A stretch of DNA of 32,220 nucleotides, taken from an uncultured Lachnospiraceae bacterium (lineage in GTDB: Bacteria > Bacillota > Clostridia > Lachnospirales > Lachnospiraceae). Of the stretch, positions 26,501 to 32,220 are shown piece after piece; the stretch's first letter is position 1; the number at the start of each line of letters is the position of its first letter. The stretch spans positions 1-32,220 of the forward strand of contig CAMOIV010000007.1 of assembly GCA_946616305.1 (NCBI GenBank), read 5' to 3'. The notes beneath the pieces were generated by a model, which saw only the letters and a program-made list of their open reading frames with translations, was not told the DNA's origin and did no database searches. A program made the translations under genes and the position numbers.

Positions 26501-27721
26501 CATCTCTATCACAACGACGGCATTATCCGTCATCATTCCTATGGCGATGATCAGGGCTGCCATGGTGATGATATCCAGGGCAAATCCTGCCATATGCATA
26601 CATATGACAGTCGCCATAATGGATACGGGCATGGTACTGCCCACTATCAGGGATCCCTTCAGGTCTCCGAAAAAGATGAATATGATGAACATGGCAAGGA
26701 AGATAGCCTCCACCATGGTCTTTCCGACGCCCTTCAGTGTACTTATGATGGTATCGGCCATATCCTCGACGACTACGATATTAAGCTCCGGATACTTTTC
26801 CCTAAGCTTCTCCAATACCGGTTTCAACTGTCTTGACAGAGTAACCGAGGATGCAGACTGCTTTCTCTTGATACCTATGCTGACATTGCTCTCGCCCATG
26901 TACCTGGACATGGATGTTTTATCTGATACTGCATACTGTACCGTGGCGATATCATTCAGATGGATCGTCTGACCTTTGGATGTCGAGATGGGAACCTGCT
27001 CCAGTTTGGGAAGCGTATCGTATTTCACCTCCGAAGCAAGCTGCAGTACCTGATCGCCGTAATCGGCGGTTCCGGCGGGCATTGAGAAGTTTGCAGCTGC
27101 AATCGCATTTGCTATAGCCGTAAGATCCAGACCGTACTGATAAAGGTATTCGGGCATTACCTGTATCCTGATATATTTTTCATCTCCTCCGGAGACATTG
27201 GTCTGGGCAAGTGTACTGACCTTCTTAAGTTCCGGTATCACGTATTGATTGACCTCTGCCAGCACGTCCACGTTCTCACTGTTGCCGGTGACAGACAAGG
27301 TCACATCATCGATGGCTGAAGTATCTATCTCAAGTACCGTAGGCTCCTTTATATCGGTGGGCAGCTGCGGTCTTATCCCGTCAACAGCCTCCCTCACGTC
27401 ATTATATGCGTCATGCATATCCTTGCCGTACTCGTACTGGAGTATGACATAGCTCATGCCCTCATAGGACTCGCACATGACCGCTTTGATCCCCGAGATG
27501 GACTCTACCGCGCTGCTGATCTTGTCACTCACAAGCTCATCAACTTCCTCCGGAGTCGCTCCGGGATATATGGTATAGACAGCCATGATGGGGATCGACA
27601 TATCAGGCATCATCTTGAGTGTGATGCTTGACATGGATGTTATAAAGAATACCACCAATGCGATGATGGTCACTATGACTGTTACAGGTCTGTTAAGGAT
27701 CTCCCTTACAAGTCCCTTCAT
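23570..27721 (-). CDS. RND/HAE1 efflux pump fused to a sugar-phosphate-type nucleotidyltransferase
   Basis: Residues 1 to about 1005 are a full AcrB/SwrC-type RND pump: a first helix, a large porter loop, the helix bundle with GMMTDNAVVVIEMCFRR, then the second half with LSGIVVNNGIILIDMAI. A Lys/Glu coiled linker (about 1005-1035) leads to a complete nucleotidyltransferase domain (about 1036-1290): PMAGAGTRF with M1042, PKPLI, the metal-binding MDCDLLF and HAIAGAYGF. The last 90 residues are a Asp/Lys/Gly/Ser repeat tail. RND C-termini face the cytoplasm, so the enzyme part would too. The frame is unbroken; no in-frame start codon is placed to make the enzyme alone. The pump start overlaps the membrane fusion protein stop (ATGA) with AAGGAG upstream. 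Confidence 0.93.
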   Translation of the reverse strand: MKGLVREILNRPVTVIVTIIALVVFFITSMSSITLKMMPDMSIPIMAVYTIYPGATPEEVDELVSDKISSAVESISGIKAVMCESYEGMSYVILQYEYGKDMHDAYNDVREAVDGIRPQLPTDIKEPTVLEIDTSAIDDVTLSVTGNSENVDVLAEVNQYVIPELKKVSTLAQTNVSGGDEKYIRIQVMPEYLYQYGLDLTAIANAIAAANFSMPAGTADYGDQVLQLASEVKYDTLPKLEQVPISTSKGQTIHLNDIATVQYAVSDKTSMSRYMGESNVSIGIKRKQSASSVTLSRQLKPVLEKLREKYPELNIVVVEDMADTIISTLKGVGKTMVEAIFLAMFIIFIFFGDLKGSLIVGSTMPVSIMATVICMHMAGFALDIITMAALIIAIGMMTDNAVVVIEMCFRRHQAGLSFKEAAYEGTTIVINAVIGSTLTTMVVYLPLAVMKGLSGQMFKPLGSTIIFALLSSLISAITLIPLCFSIYKPVEKREIITNRILKKLSKVYRKVLRFALKWKKTVFVVAIALLVFTGYLATFLKTELFSGTDEGIANISITFRPNLSLEAMDGTVRQVEEFVKGYDDVKSFSTIEDRSDSLATISAYKKEDSSYTTQQLVDEWNEKLKGFSNICEINVSTGSTMGMGSMSAVSTEEFDITSADLDKLKETSNKIIEIMEDTDGVLYANSNYNETGTKAMVEIDPVLATARGFSPQQLAGLVYANMSGKKACEVTIDNKKYEVNVRYPEDYFKDVSDVASMTFTNSKGVSVPLSEVGSVKFVSAPQAVYRQDGLYVDFVKATMTAATRDEVAEKLHEKIDDMEMDPDVGFLDDTVSKMMEEEFSALGMAIFIAIFLVFFVMAVQFESIADAILIMLCIPFSGIGAILFLLIMNIKISMVSLMGILMLSGIVVNNGIILIDMAIQNQKKGMDTVEALVDAGSGRLRPILMTTMTTVMAMIPVSLGWSKDAMAMQGMAGVLVGGLSASTLLTLILLPTFYLLLDRTRAKITARSEKRKNKLEQKVVEEEKRLKEKEKENARINIVFPMAGAGTRFLKDGYDMPKPLIKMAGEPFFVWAVDSLLGHVKVGRMVFVVLKEHVEKYEIDKRIREYYPAAKIVQLDKVLPGALLTAMEGAKTIKNDNPVIFMDCDLLFTSEKMYDYYNTGAFGADGTLLTFKSDLDKYSYVKTDDNGYAKETAEKKVISDHAIAGAYGFSNAAEFLEAAKEYIKNCPYDEFYMSGIYNVLIKKGLSIKVFDVDEYESFGTPEEFIETEKKLNAKLEGKTVITEVTINRPDTEEPSSDSGKGTGKDADDSSNKNGENGRDVDKEAGQDAENSNGKAVDNDKDSGKDKDKDAGDNSGKTVDNDKDSGKDAGRSEGVEGISADEKG
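23623..23754. repeat. 66-bp imperfect repeat encoding the charged tail
   Basis: Two copies of a roughly 66-bp unit (starting near 23623 and 23689 on the plus strand, sharing ccttgccggaatccttatcg) encode a 22-residue unit with VDNDKDSGKD. They form the C-terminal tail of the RND-nucleotidyltransferase. Copies differ at a few bases only. Confidence 0.7.
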
Positions 27722-29442
27722 TTAATCTCCTTCATTTCGTTCTTCTTCTCAGGCTTTATCTTCATCCCGTCCTTCAGGCTGCTGGCCCAGCTTAAGATGA
27801 CCTCGTCACTGTTGGTAAGTCCCGATACGATCTCGATATTGTCGCTGTCGGATATTCCGGCTTCGACATCCGTACGCTTTGCAACACCATTGTCATTGAC
27901 ATATACATATGCCTGATCCAAGTCGTAATATACGGCATCGATAGGCACCGTCATTGCATTTAAAGCAGATCTGGTAGCAGTCGATATGGAAACCGAAGAA
28001 CCTGCTATAAGATCCGATGCATCCGAAAGCACAGTGGCCTCTACCTTGAAAAGCCCCGTATTGGGATCTATGGTATCACCGACGGTAAGAAGCTTTGCCT
28101 TATAGTCTTTGCCGTTCTTGTTTACCAAAGCCTCTGCCCCGGGATAGAGGTTTGCTGCTGTCTGCTCTGCCACATAGAATACTATCTTGCATGGCGCATC
28201 ACTCTGGATGGTATACGCTGTTGACTGCTGACTGGCCATATTATGGAGCGATACATTGATAGCCGTGATGGTCCCGCTGACAGGAGCATTCACGACGGTA
28301 TGATCCAGCTGCAGCTTTGCCTGATCAAGTCCGGCCTGAGCGGTTTTTACAGCCGATGCGGCAGTTGTTACGCTGGATTCCGCACCTACGGCCTGTGCGT
28401 ATGCTCCGTACAGAGTCGTCGGCACGGTGTATGTGTTGTAATTATCTCTCTTCATCTCGGCGAGTCCGTAGGAACTCTGTGTCGCATAATACTGAGCTTC
28501 GGCAGAATCCGCCGTGTATTCGGCGCCCTTTTTCTTTGCATCAAGGGTTCCCAGGGCACCTTCCTGAGTAGCTATGCTGGTATTAATGGTATCAAGGTCG
28601 TCCTTTGCCGAATCAACAGCCAATCTAAAGGACTCCTCCGCGGACTCTCCAACATATCCGTGATCGGAAAGCCATGCCTGCTTCTGCGCCTCATCAGTGA
28701 TGCTGTTGAATTGCGCAAGTTCACTCTGCATCTCATCGTTCTTTGCGATGGCTCCCTCTCTCTGCGATCTCAGGGAATCAAGTGAAGCCTGAGTATTATT
28801 GATATCCTTTTGAAGCTCGGAAACATTGAGATTTGCTGATTTTAATGAGTCGTTGGCAGATCTTTTCTGCGCATATGCCAGATCCACGGCATTGTTCATT
28901 GCCGCTGCATTGTAGGGGATCTCTCCAACCGTCTGAGTTGCCTGAGCCTTTGTCGCATTTGCGGTTGCAGACTGTGCGTTAAGGGATGCCTTTGCGCTGG
29001 TGACCGAAGCCTCAGCCTGATTGACGGCTATCTGGAGTGCCGTATCATCTATCCTGAATAACAGATCGCCCTCATTTACATGATCACCGACCTCGAAATT
29101 CTTCTCAACGACCTCTCCTGCCACCATGGGAACAACCTGTACCTCACTCTCGGCCGTTACCGTTCCGGAGAAATTCGAACTTACGGAGATATCCTTGACA
29201 AAGGGTGTCGACACCTCAACGGGTATTATCTCCTCAGCACTGTTTTTGCTTGTACTCTCTTCGGCGTTATTCCCGCTGATGAATCTTCCTTTTATCTCAT
29301 CTATCTGCGTGCATCCGTTGAGAAAAAGGGAGGTGATGCATACGATCATCCCCGCCGTTTTCAAAAACCCACTATGACGTCTTCTCACAATGATGTCCTC
29401 TCGCGCTGTATACTTCTTGTTAGTTGGACTGTTACTGATCAC
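27718..29442 (-). CDS. RND membrane fusion protein, lipoprotein type
   Basis: The N-terminal hydrophobic stretch ends in FLNGC, a lipobox, so the protein is anchored outside the membrane. The split biotinyl-lipoyl domain appears as GEVVEKNFEVGDHVNEGD and, after a very long helical hairpin of about 200 residues rich in Ala, Gln and Ser, as VNAPVSGTITAINVSL. A beta-barrel and membrane-proximal domain follow. It should link the RND pump to outside partners; no outer-membrane channel is expected in this cell type. The track start is a GTG at 29442; a second GTG at 29388 (after GAGAGG) would give a more typical signal peptide beginning RRRHSGFLK. It overlaps the RND gene by 4 nt. Confidence 0.93.
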   Translation of the reverse strand: MISNSPTNKKYTAREDIIVRRRHSGFLKTAGMIVCITSLFLNGCTQIDEIKGRFISGNNAEESTSKNSAEEIIPVEVSTPFVKDISVSSNFSGTVTAESEVQVVPMVAGEVVEKNFEVGDHVNEGDLLFRIDDTALQIAVNQAEASVTSAKASLNAQSATANATKAQATQTVGEIPYNAAAMNNAVDLAYAQKRSANDSLKSANLNVSELQKDINNTQASLDSLRSQREGAIAKNDEMQSELAQFNSITDEAQKQAWLSDHGYVGESAEESFRLAVDSAKDDLDTINTSIATQEGALGTLDAKKKGAEYTADSAEAQYYATQSSYGLAEMKRDNYNTYTVPTTLYGAYAQAVGAESSVTTAASAVKTAQAGLDQAKLQLDHTVVNAPVSGTITAINVSLHNMASQQSTAYTIQSDAPCKIVFYVAEQTAANLYPGAEALVNKNGKDYKAKLLTVGDTIDPNTGLFKVEATVLSDASDLIAGSSVSISTATRSALNAMTVPIDAVYYDLDQAYVYVNDNGVAKRTDVEAGISDSDNIEIVSGLTNSDEVILSWASSLKDGMKIKPEKKNEMKEIK

Positions 29443-29443
29443 A

Positions 29444-29470
29444 GGGAAACACTTCCCCGTTTACATAAAC
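29444..29470 (-). promoter_or_regulatory. Palindrome and small hairpin in the leader of the membrane fusion protein gene
   Basis: Directly after the expected transcription start, the minus strand carries GTTTA-TG-TAAAC and then GGGAA-GTGT-TTCCC. The second pair encloses the ribosome binding site before the GTG at 29442. The first could be an operator for a repressor such as a TetR or MarR protein; none is encoded in this window. Confidence 0.4.
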
Positions 29471-29479
29471 AACATATGG

Positions 29480-29507
29480 ATTATATCAGAGATATGGCAT
29501 TTGTCAA
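29480..29507 (-). promoter_or_regulatory. Near-ideal sigma-A promoter for the efflux-nucleotidyltransferase operon
   Basis: The minus strand has perfect TTGACA (29502-29507) and perfect TATAAT (29480-29485) with a 16-nt spacer. The -35 box includes the TGA stop of the flippase-kinase gene. The predicted transcript starts near 29473, about 31 nt before the GTG at 29442. Confidence 0.75.
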
Positions 29508-31381
29508 TTAACGAGACTGTCGGCACATAAAAGCATTCCGGCAAAAAAGATGACCGCCCTGTCCTGATCCTGCTCTATCTTATACGGCATCAGACGAAGC
29601 CAGTTTATGATCTCATGTGAATAAATGCTTTTCACCTCATCCTCTGTATATCTCTCCCTTATATGAGCATCAAAAGCCTTGTGCAGTTCCCTGTATGCAT
29701 CTGACATACCGGATATGAAGGAGATCTCGTTTCCCGAAACCCTGCACCTTTCGGTACGCATGAGGAATTCATAGCCTCCGTGTATGGACTGCAGTATCTT
29801 AGCTATATCGATAAACTTGGAATCCAGGATATTGCCTGTATTGGGATCGATCAGATAATATCCCTTTTCGCTGACGTAGGGAGGCACTGTTATGATGTTC
29901 TCCACCGTCACATCCCCGTGTATCCTCGATATCTTATCATCTGCAAATATCCGAAGCAGCCTGTCCTTATCCATTAACTTAAGGAGATGCTTCATACCGG
30001 CCACCCTCCTGCCGTTGATCACAAGCTCGTCATATCTTGCCAGTTCATTGATCTCATGACAGGCCCAAAGCTTCTCTATATTGGCTGCAACCTTTTCGTC
30101 TATGTATCTTTCGATCACTGCCCTTTCCGGCTTTCTTGTATCGAGAACGTAGAGATTCTCCTCAAGATCCGACAATACTCTCTTAAGTATCTCCAGGGAC
30201 TGCTCCACGGGATTGGTATGGATGTATTCGAAAAAGCCCGTAGCACCCGTCACTGACGGCATGTCATAAAGGCTCATGTTGTCTTCCCTGCGCATGAATA
30301 TGATCTCCGGCAGAGGCAGCACTTCCCTGTTTGCTCTGATCCAGTCCATCTGATCCTTCAGCTTTTCAGCTCCCGCTCCTATGACATATTTGCGAAATAC
30401 CGTCTGGCCGTTCCTGATAGCAAGAAGTGTTGTCGCATCAGAGCCTGCAGAATGATCGCTTATTATCTGTATGTCGCTGTTAGCCTCCAGATATCCTCTG
30501 ACATAAGCGCTTCTGTCCCCTTCGAAATAGTTTTCGAGAAAAGCTCTCCTGTCCGACTCGTGAAGCTGAGGCAGCAGCATCAATGTCTGCTCCGGCTTAT
30601 CCTTCAGGCTCTCTCTGCTTCCCGCAACGCCGTATACCATAAGGATCAGAGATGAGAGCACATGATACATGGTGATCCATAATGTACCCTTTGCTATGGT
30701 TCCGGTATCCATGGAGGAGCTTGAGAACAGCAGGGAGAATATACTCATGAGCGAGGTCTCTACTCCGTTCATGGTAAGGGTCAGAGACAAAAGATAATAG
30801 GATGCTATGTAGAGTCCCCACATAAGCATGGTCATGAAGGCGAGCCTGCTCTTCTTTATCTTGACTGCTATATCCCTGAAGGCCGTGATTATGGACCAGA
30901 AGAAGAACATGAGCTTCAGCTCTATCCTCTCGTTGAATATGCCGGTAAAAAGACGGATGCCCTTCTTCACTCCCCTCTTCATAAGAGTCACACAGGCAAT
31001 GGCCAGGATCGCCGCCGCGGAAAGTATGATATAGAATATGGCAGATTCCCTGACATCCGTATTGGATGCGGGATTCGACAGATACAGGATGAGATATATC
31101 ATCCCTACTACTATGATATCAAGTATCCTGTCCACTACAACCGTGGCGAAAGCAAAAGAAAAGCCGTTCTTCATCTTCCGCCCAAGGATGAAGGATCGCA
31201 AAAGATCGCCCAGTCTGAAGGGCAGTATGAGGTTAACGAGATAAGAAGCTGCAAGTCCCTTGGCAAACTCGGGAAGCTCAACCTCCTCGTATATGTCAGA
31301 GAACTGCTTCTGCCTCATTGATTTCACAACATGTCCCGCTACTATGAGTCCTATGGACAGGATAAACAATGCGTAGATCAT
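29504..31381 (-). CDS. Flippase-like membrane domain fused to APH-type kinase domain
   Basis: Residues 1 to about 265 hold about seven membrane helices with the pattern YLVNLILPFRLGDLLRSFIL, the core motif of the LPG-synthase-TM/YbhN/AglD flippase-like family. Residues from about 300 to 625 are soluble and cytoplasmic and resemble an aminoglycoside-phosphotransferase-like kinase: a Lys in FRKYVIG of the N-lobe, the catalytic loop HGDVTVENI (about 486-494), and YYLIDPNTG as the metal-binding Asp segment. It should phosphorylate a small molecule or lipid-linked group. The ATG directly follows the barstar stop (TGA-ATG) with only a weak GAGG upstream, so translation probably depends on coupling. 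No MprF catalytic C-terminal domain is present. Confidence 0.85.
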   Translation of the reverse strand: MIYALFILSIGLIVAGHVVKSMRQKQFSDIYEEVELPEFAKGLAASYLVNLILPFRLGDLLRSFILGRKMKNGFSFAFATVVVDRILDIIVVGMIYLILYLSNPASNTDVRESAIFYIILSAAAILAIACVTLMKRGVKKGIRLFTGIFNERIELKLMFFFWSIITAFRDIAVKIKKSRLAFMTMLMWGLYIASYYLLSLTLTMNGVETSLMSIFSLLFSSSSMDTGTIAKGTLWITMYHVLSSLILMVYGVAGSRESLKDKPEQTLMLLPQLHESDRRAFLENYFEGDRSAYVRGYLEANSDIQIISDHSAGSDATTLLAIRNGQTVFRKYVIGAGAEKLKDQMDWIRANREVLPLPEIIFMRREDNMSLYDMPSVTGATGFFEYIHTNPVEQSLEILKRVLSDLEENLYVLDTRKPERAVIERYIDEKVAANIEKLWACHEINELARYDELVINGRRVAGMKHLLKLMDKDRLLRIFADDKISRIHGDVTVENIITVPPYVSEKGYYLIDPNTGNILDSKFIDIAKILQSIHGGYEFLMRTERCRVSGNEISFISGMSDAYRELHKAFDAHIRERYTEDEVKSIYSHEIINWLRLMPYKIEQDQDRAVIFFAGMLLCADSLVN

Positions 31382-31696
31382 TCAGTCCGATACCTCAGAA
31401 AAATCATCATCCTCTATCCTATCATTTATCTCACGCAATTCAAACTCCTCTTCGCTCCGGTCAAGAGTCCTCAGCATATTGAGAAGCTTTGATGCATATT
31501 CCCGGCCCTCCATCACATCGGCATGCTCTATGGTGATGCTTACGGGATACATCTCGCCAAGCATATCATGCAGGGCATCAAGATTGGATCCGTAATAGTC
31601 CGCAAGTCCTAAAACCTCTTTAATATATGCATGTGCCTGCTCCCTGCCTTGCATCTTTCTTCCGTCAAGGGTAAATGACCTTATATTATCCCTCAT
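31382..31696 (-). CDS. Barstar-family ribonuclease inhibitor
   Basis: The 104-residue protein has the barstar pattern: FTLDGRKM at the start, a helix AHAYIKEVLGL, then YYGSNLDALHDMLGE, in which both Asp residues correspond to the barstar residues that fill the barnase active site. It should bind the product of the adjacent ribonuclease gene in the cytoplasm and protect the producer. The C-terminal end is extended by about 12 acidic residues. The start overlaps the barnase stop by 4 nt (ATGA) with GAGGTGG upstream, which keeps toxin and inhibitor synthesis linked. Confidence 0.93.
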   Translation of the reverse strand: MRDNIRSFTLDGRKMQGREQAHAYIKEVLGLADYYGSNLDALHDMLGEMYPVSITIEHADVMEGREYASKLLNMLRTLDRSEEEFELREINDRIEDDDFSEVSD

Positions 31697-32220
31697 TTTG
31701 CAACCACCTCGTCCTCACCGTTTACCGTGTATTCGGTAAAGGTATCATAATGATCCTCAGTATAAAAATACAGTCCGTCGTCGGAATAAACAAGCCTTTT
31801 CGGTCCCCGGCTTCCCTTGCCGTCCGTGTCGATATCGCATTCGAAATACTTCCGGCCCTTCTTATCCGGCAGAGTTCCTTCATAATTACTGAACCTGTCT
31901 CCGCCGATGGCTGCACCTTCTATATACTTCTGTACACTGCCGCCCTCCCAGCCTAAGGCTCTGGCGGCTTTCTTCGTCACATAATTGTCCGGGAGCTCAC
32001 CGTAGGTCTCAAGGTAGAGGATCACATGATCGAGGTCATAATAAAACTCCCCTTCCCTTACATAGTCTGAGGTATCGAACCCGATTTCGTCTGCGGCGTC
32101 GGTCTTGACCTCTTCTCCGGCGTCGGTCTTGACTTCGTCTGCAGCATCGATCCCGGCTTCGTCTGCGGCGTCGGCCTTGACTTCGTCTGCAGCATCGATC
32201 CCGACTTCGTCTGCGGCGTC
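31693..32220 (-). CDS. Barnase-type guanyl ribonuclease with acidic repeats, 5' end outside window
   Basis: The last 120 residues match barnase: YGELPDNYVTKKAARALGW, IGGDRFSNYEGTLPDKKGR, then YFECDID with the general-base Glu, GPKRLVYS with the Arg, and TEDHYDTFTEY with the catalytic His. All needed residues appear present. The track begins at an internal GTG (32025), but the frame is open to the right edge. Upstream of the enzyme is at least six copies of an 8-residue acidic unit (DAADEVGI-like). The signal peptide or delivery domain would be outside the window. It is likely exported as an antibacterial or defensive RNase. Barstar follows immediately. Confidence 0.92.
   Translation of the reverse strand, partial: DAADEVGIDAADEVKADAADEAGIDAADEVKTDAGEEVKTDAADEIGFDTSDYVREGEFYYDLDHVILYLETYGELPDNYVTKKAARALGWEGGSVQKYIEGAAIGGDRFSNYEGTLPDKKGRKYFECDIDTDGKGSRGPKRLVYSDDGLYFYTEDHYDTFTEYTVNGEDEVVAK
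32077..32220. repeat. 24-bp tandem repeats in the ribonuclease gene
   Basis: Six 24-bp units, paired into 48-bp higher-order units that are nearly identical, run to the window edge. They encode DAADEVGI/DAADEVKA-type octapeptides. The total copy number cannot be seen here. Confidence 0.9.

Overview
The window reads as chromosome of an anaerobic Firmicute, most likely a member of the Lachnospiraceae (Clostridia). The reasons are the single-chain glycyl-tRNA synthetase, lipoprotein-type membrane fusion protein next to an RND pump with no outer-membrane channel, an ECF S component, strong AGGAGG-type ribosome binding sites and moderate GC. The genus is not resolved. Every convincing gene lies on the minus strand, so transcription runs from high to low coordinates. 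Coding density is very high, with many ATGA overlaps.

Layout in transcription order. (1) 32220-31382: an incomplete barnase-type ribonuclease with an acidic 8-residue repeat region, then its barstar inhibitor. (2) 31381-23004: a polytopic flippase-like protein fused to an APH-type kinase, a lipoprotein membrane fusion protein with its own near-perfect promoter, an RND/HAE1 pump fused at its cytoplasmic C-terminus to a sugar-phosphate-type nucleotidyltransferase plus a repetitive charged tail, and a HAD phosphatase. This is the most unusual block: a kinase, a nucleotidyltransferase and a phosphatase are physically attached or translationally coupled to membrane transport modules. (3) 22815-17789: a tight three-gene unit of a sensor-like domain fused to an MFS transporter, a divergent D-Ala-D-Ala ligase-like ATP-grasp enzyme, and a Cache-HAMP-PP2C (SpoIIE-type) phosphatase. 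An ECF S component follows 35 nt later. (4) 17142-14222: an aldo/keto reductase with a long N-terminal extension, a rhomboid/derlin-like membrane protein with a zinc-type tail, and a sigma-like protein without region 4. (5) 14163-4858: housekeeping genes: M16C peptidase, era, recO, a small membrane protein, glyQS, alaS. (6) 4802-684: envelope proteins: a SIMPL-domain protein, a C-type-lectin-like lipoprotein and a DUF6311-like polytopic protein. (7) 655-1: a promoter, a 29-codon small ORF and the start of panE.

Block 2 looks like a candidate system for activating a small phosphorylated group or sugar in the cytoplasm and handing a product to membrane machinery, but the substrate is unknown and the link is inferred from fusion and gene order. 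Block 3 looks like a signalling or envelope-modification unit. No tRNA, rRNA, CRISPR array, insertion sequence or convincing intrinsic terminator was seen. No stretch over 300 nt lacks a gene.
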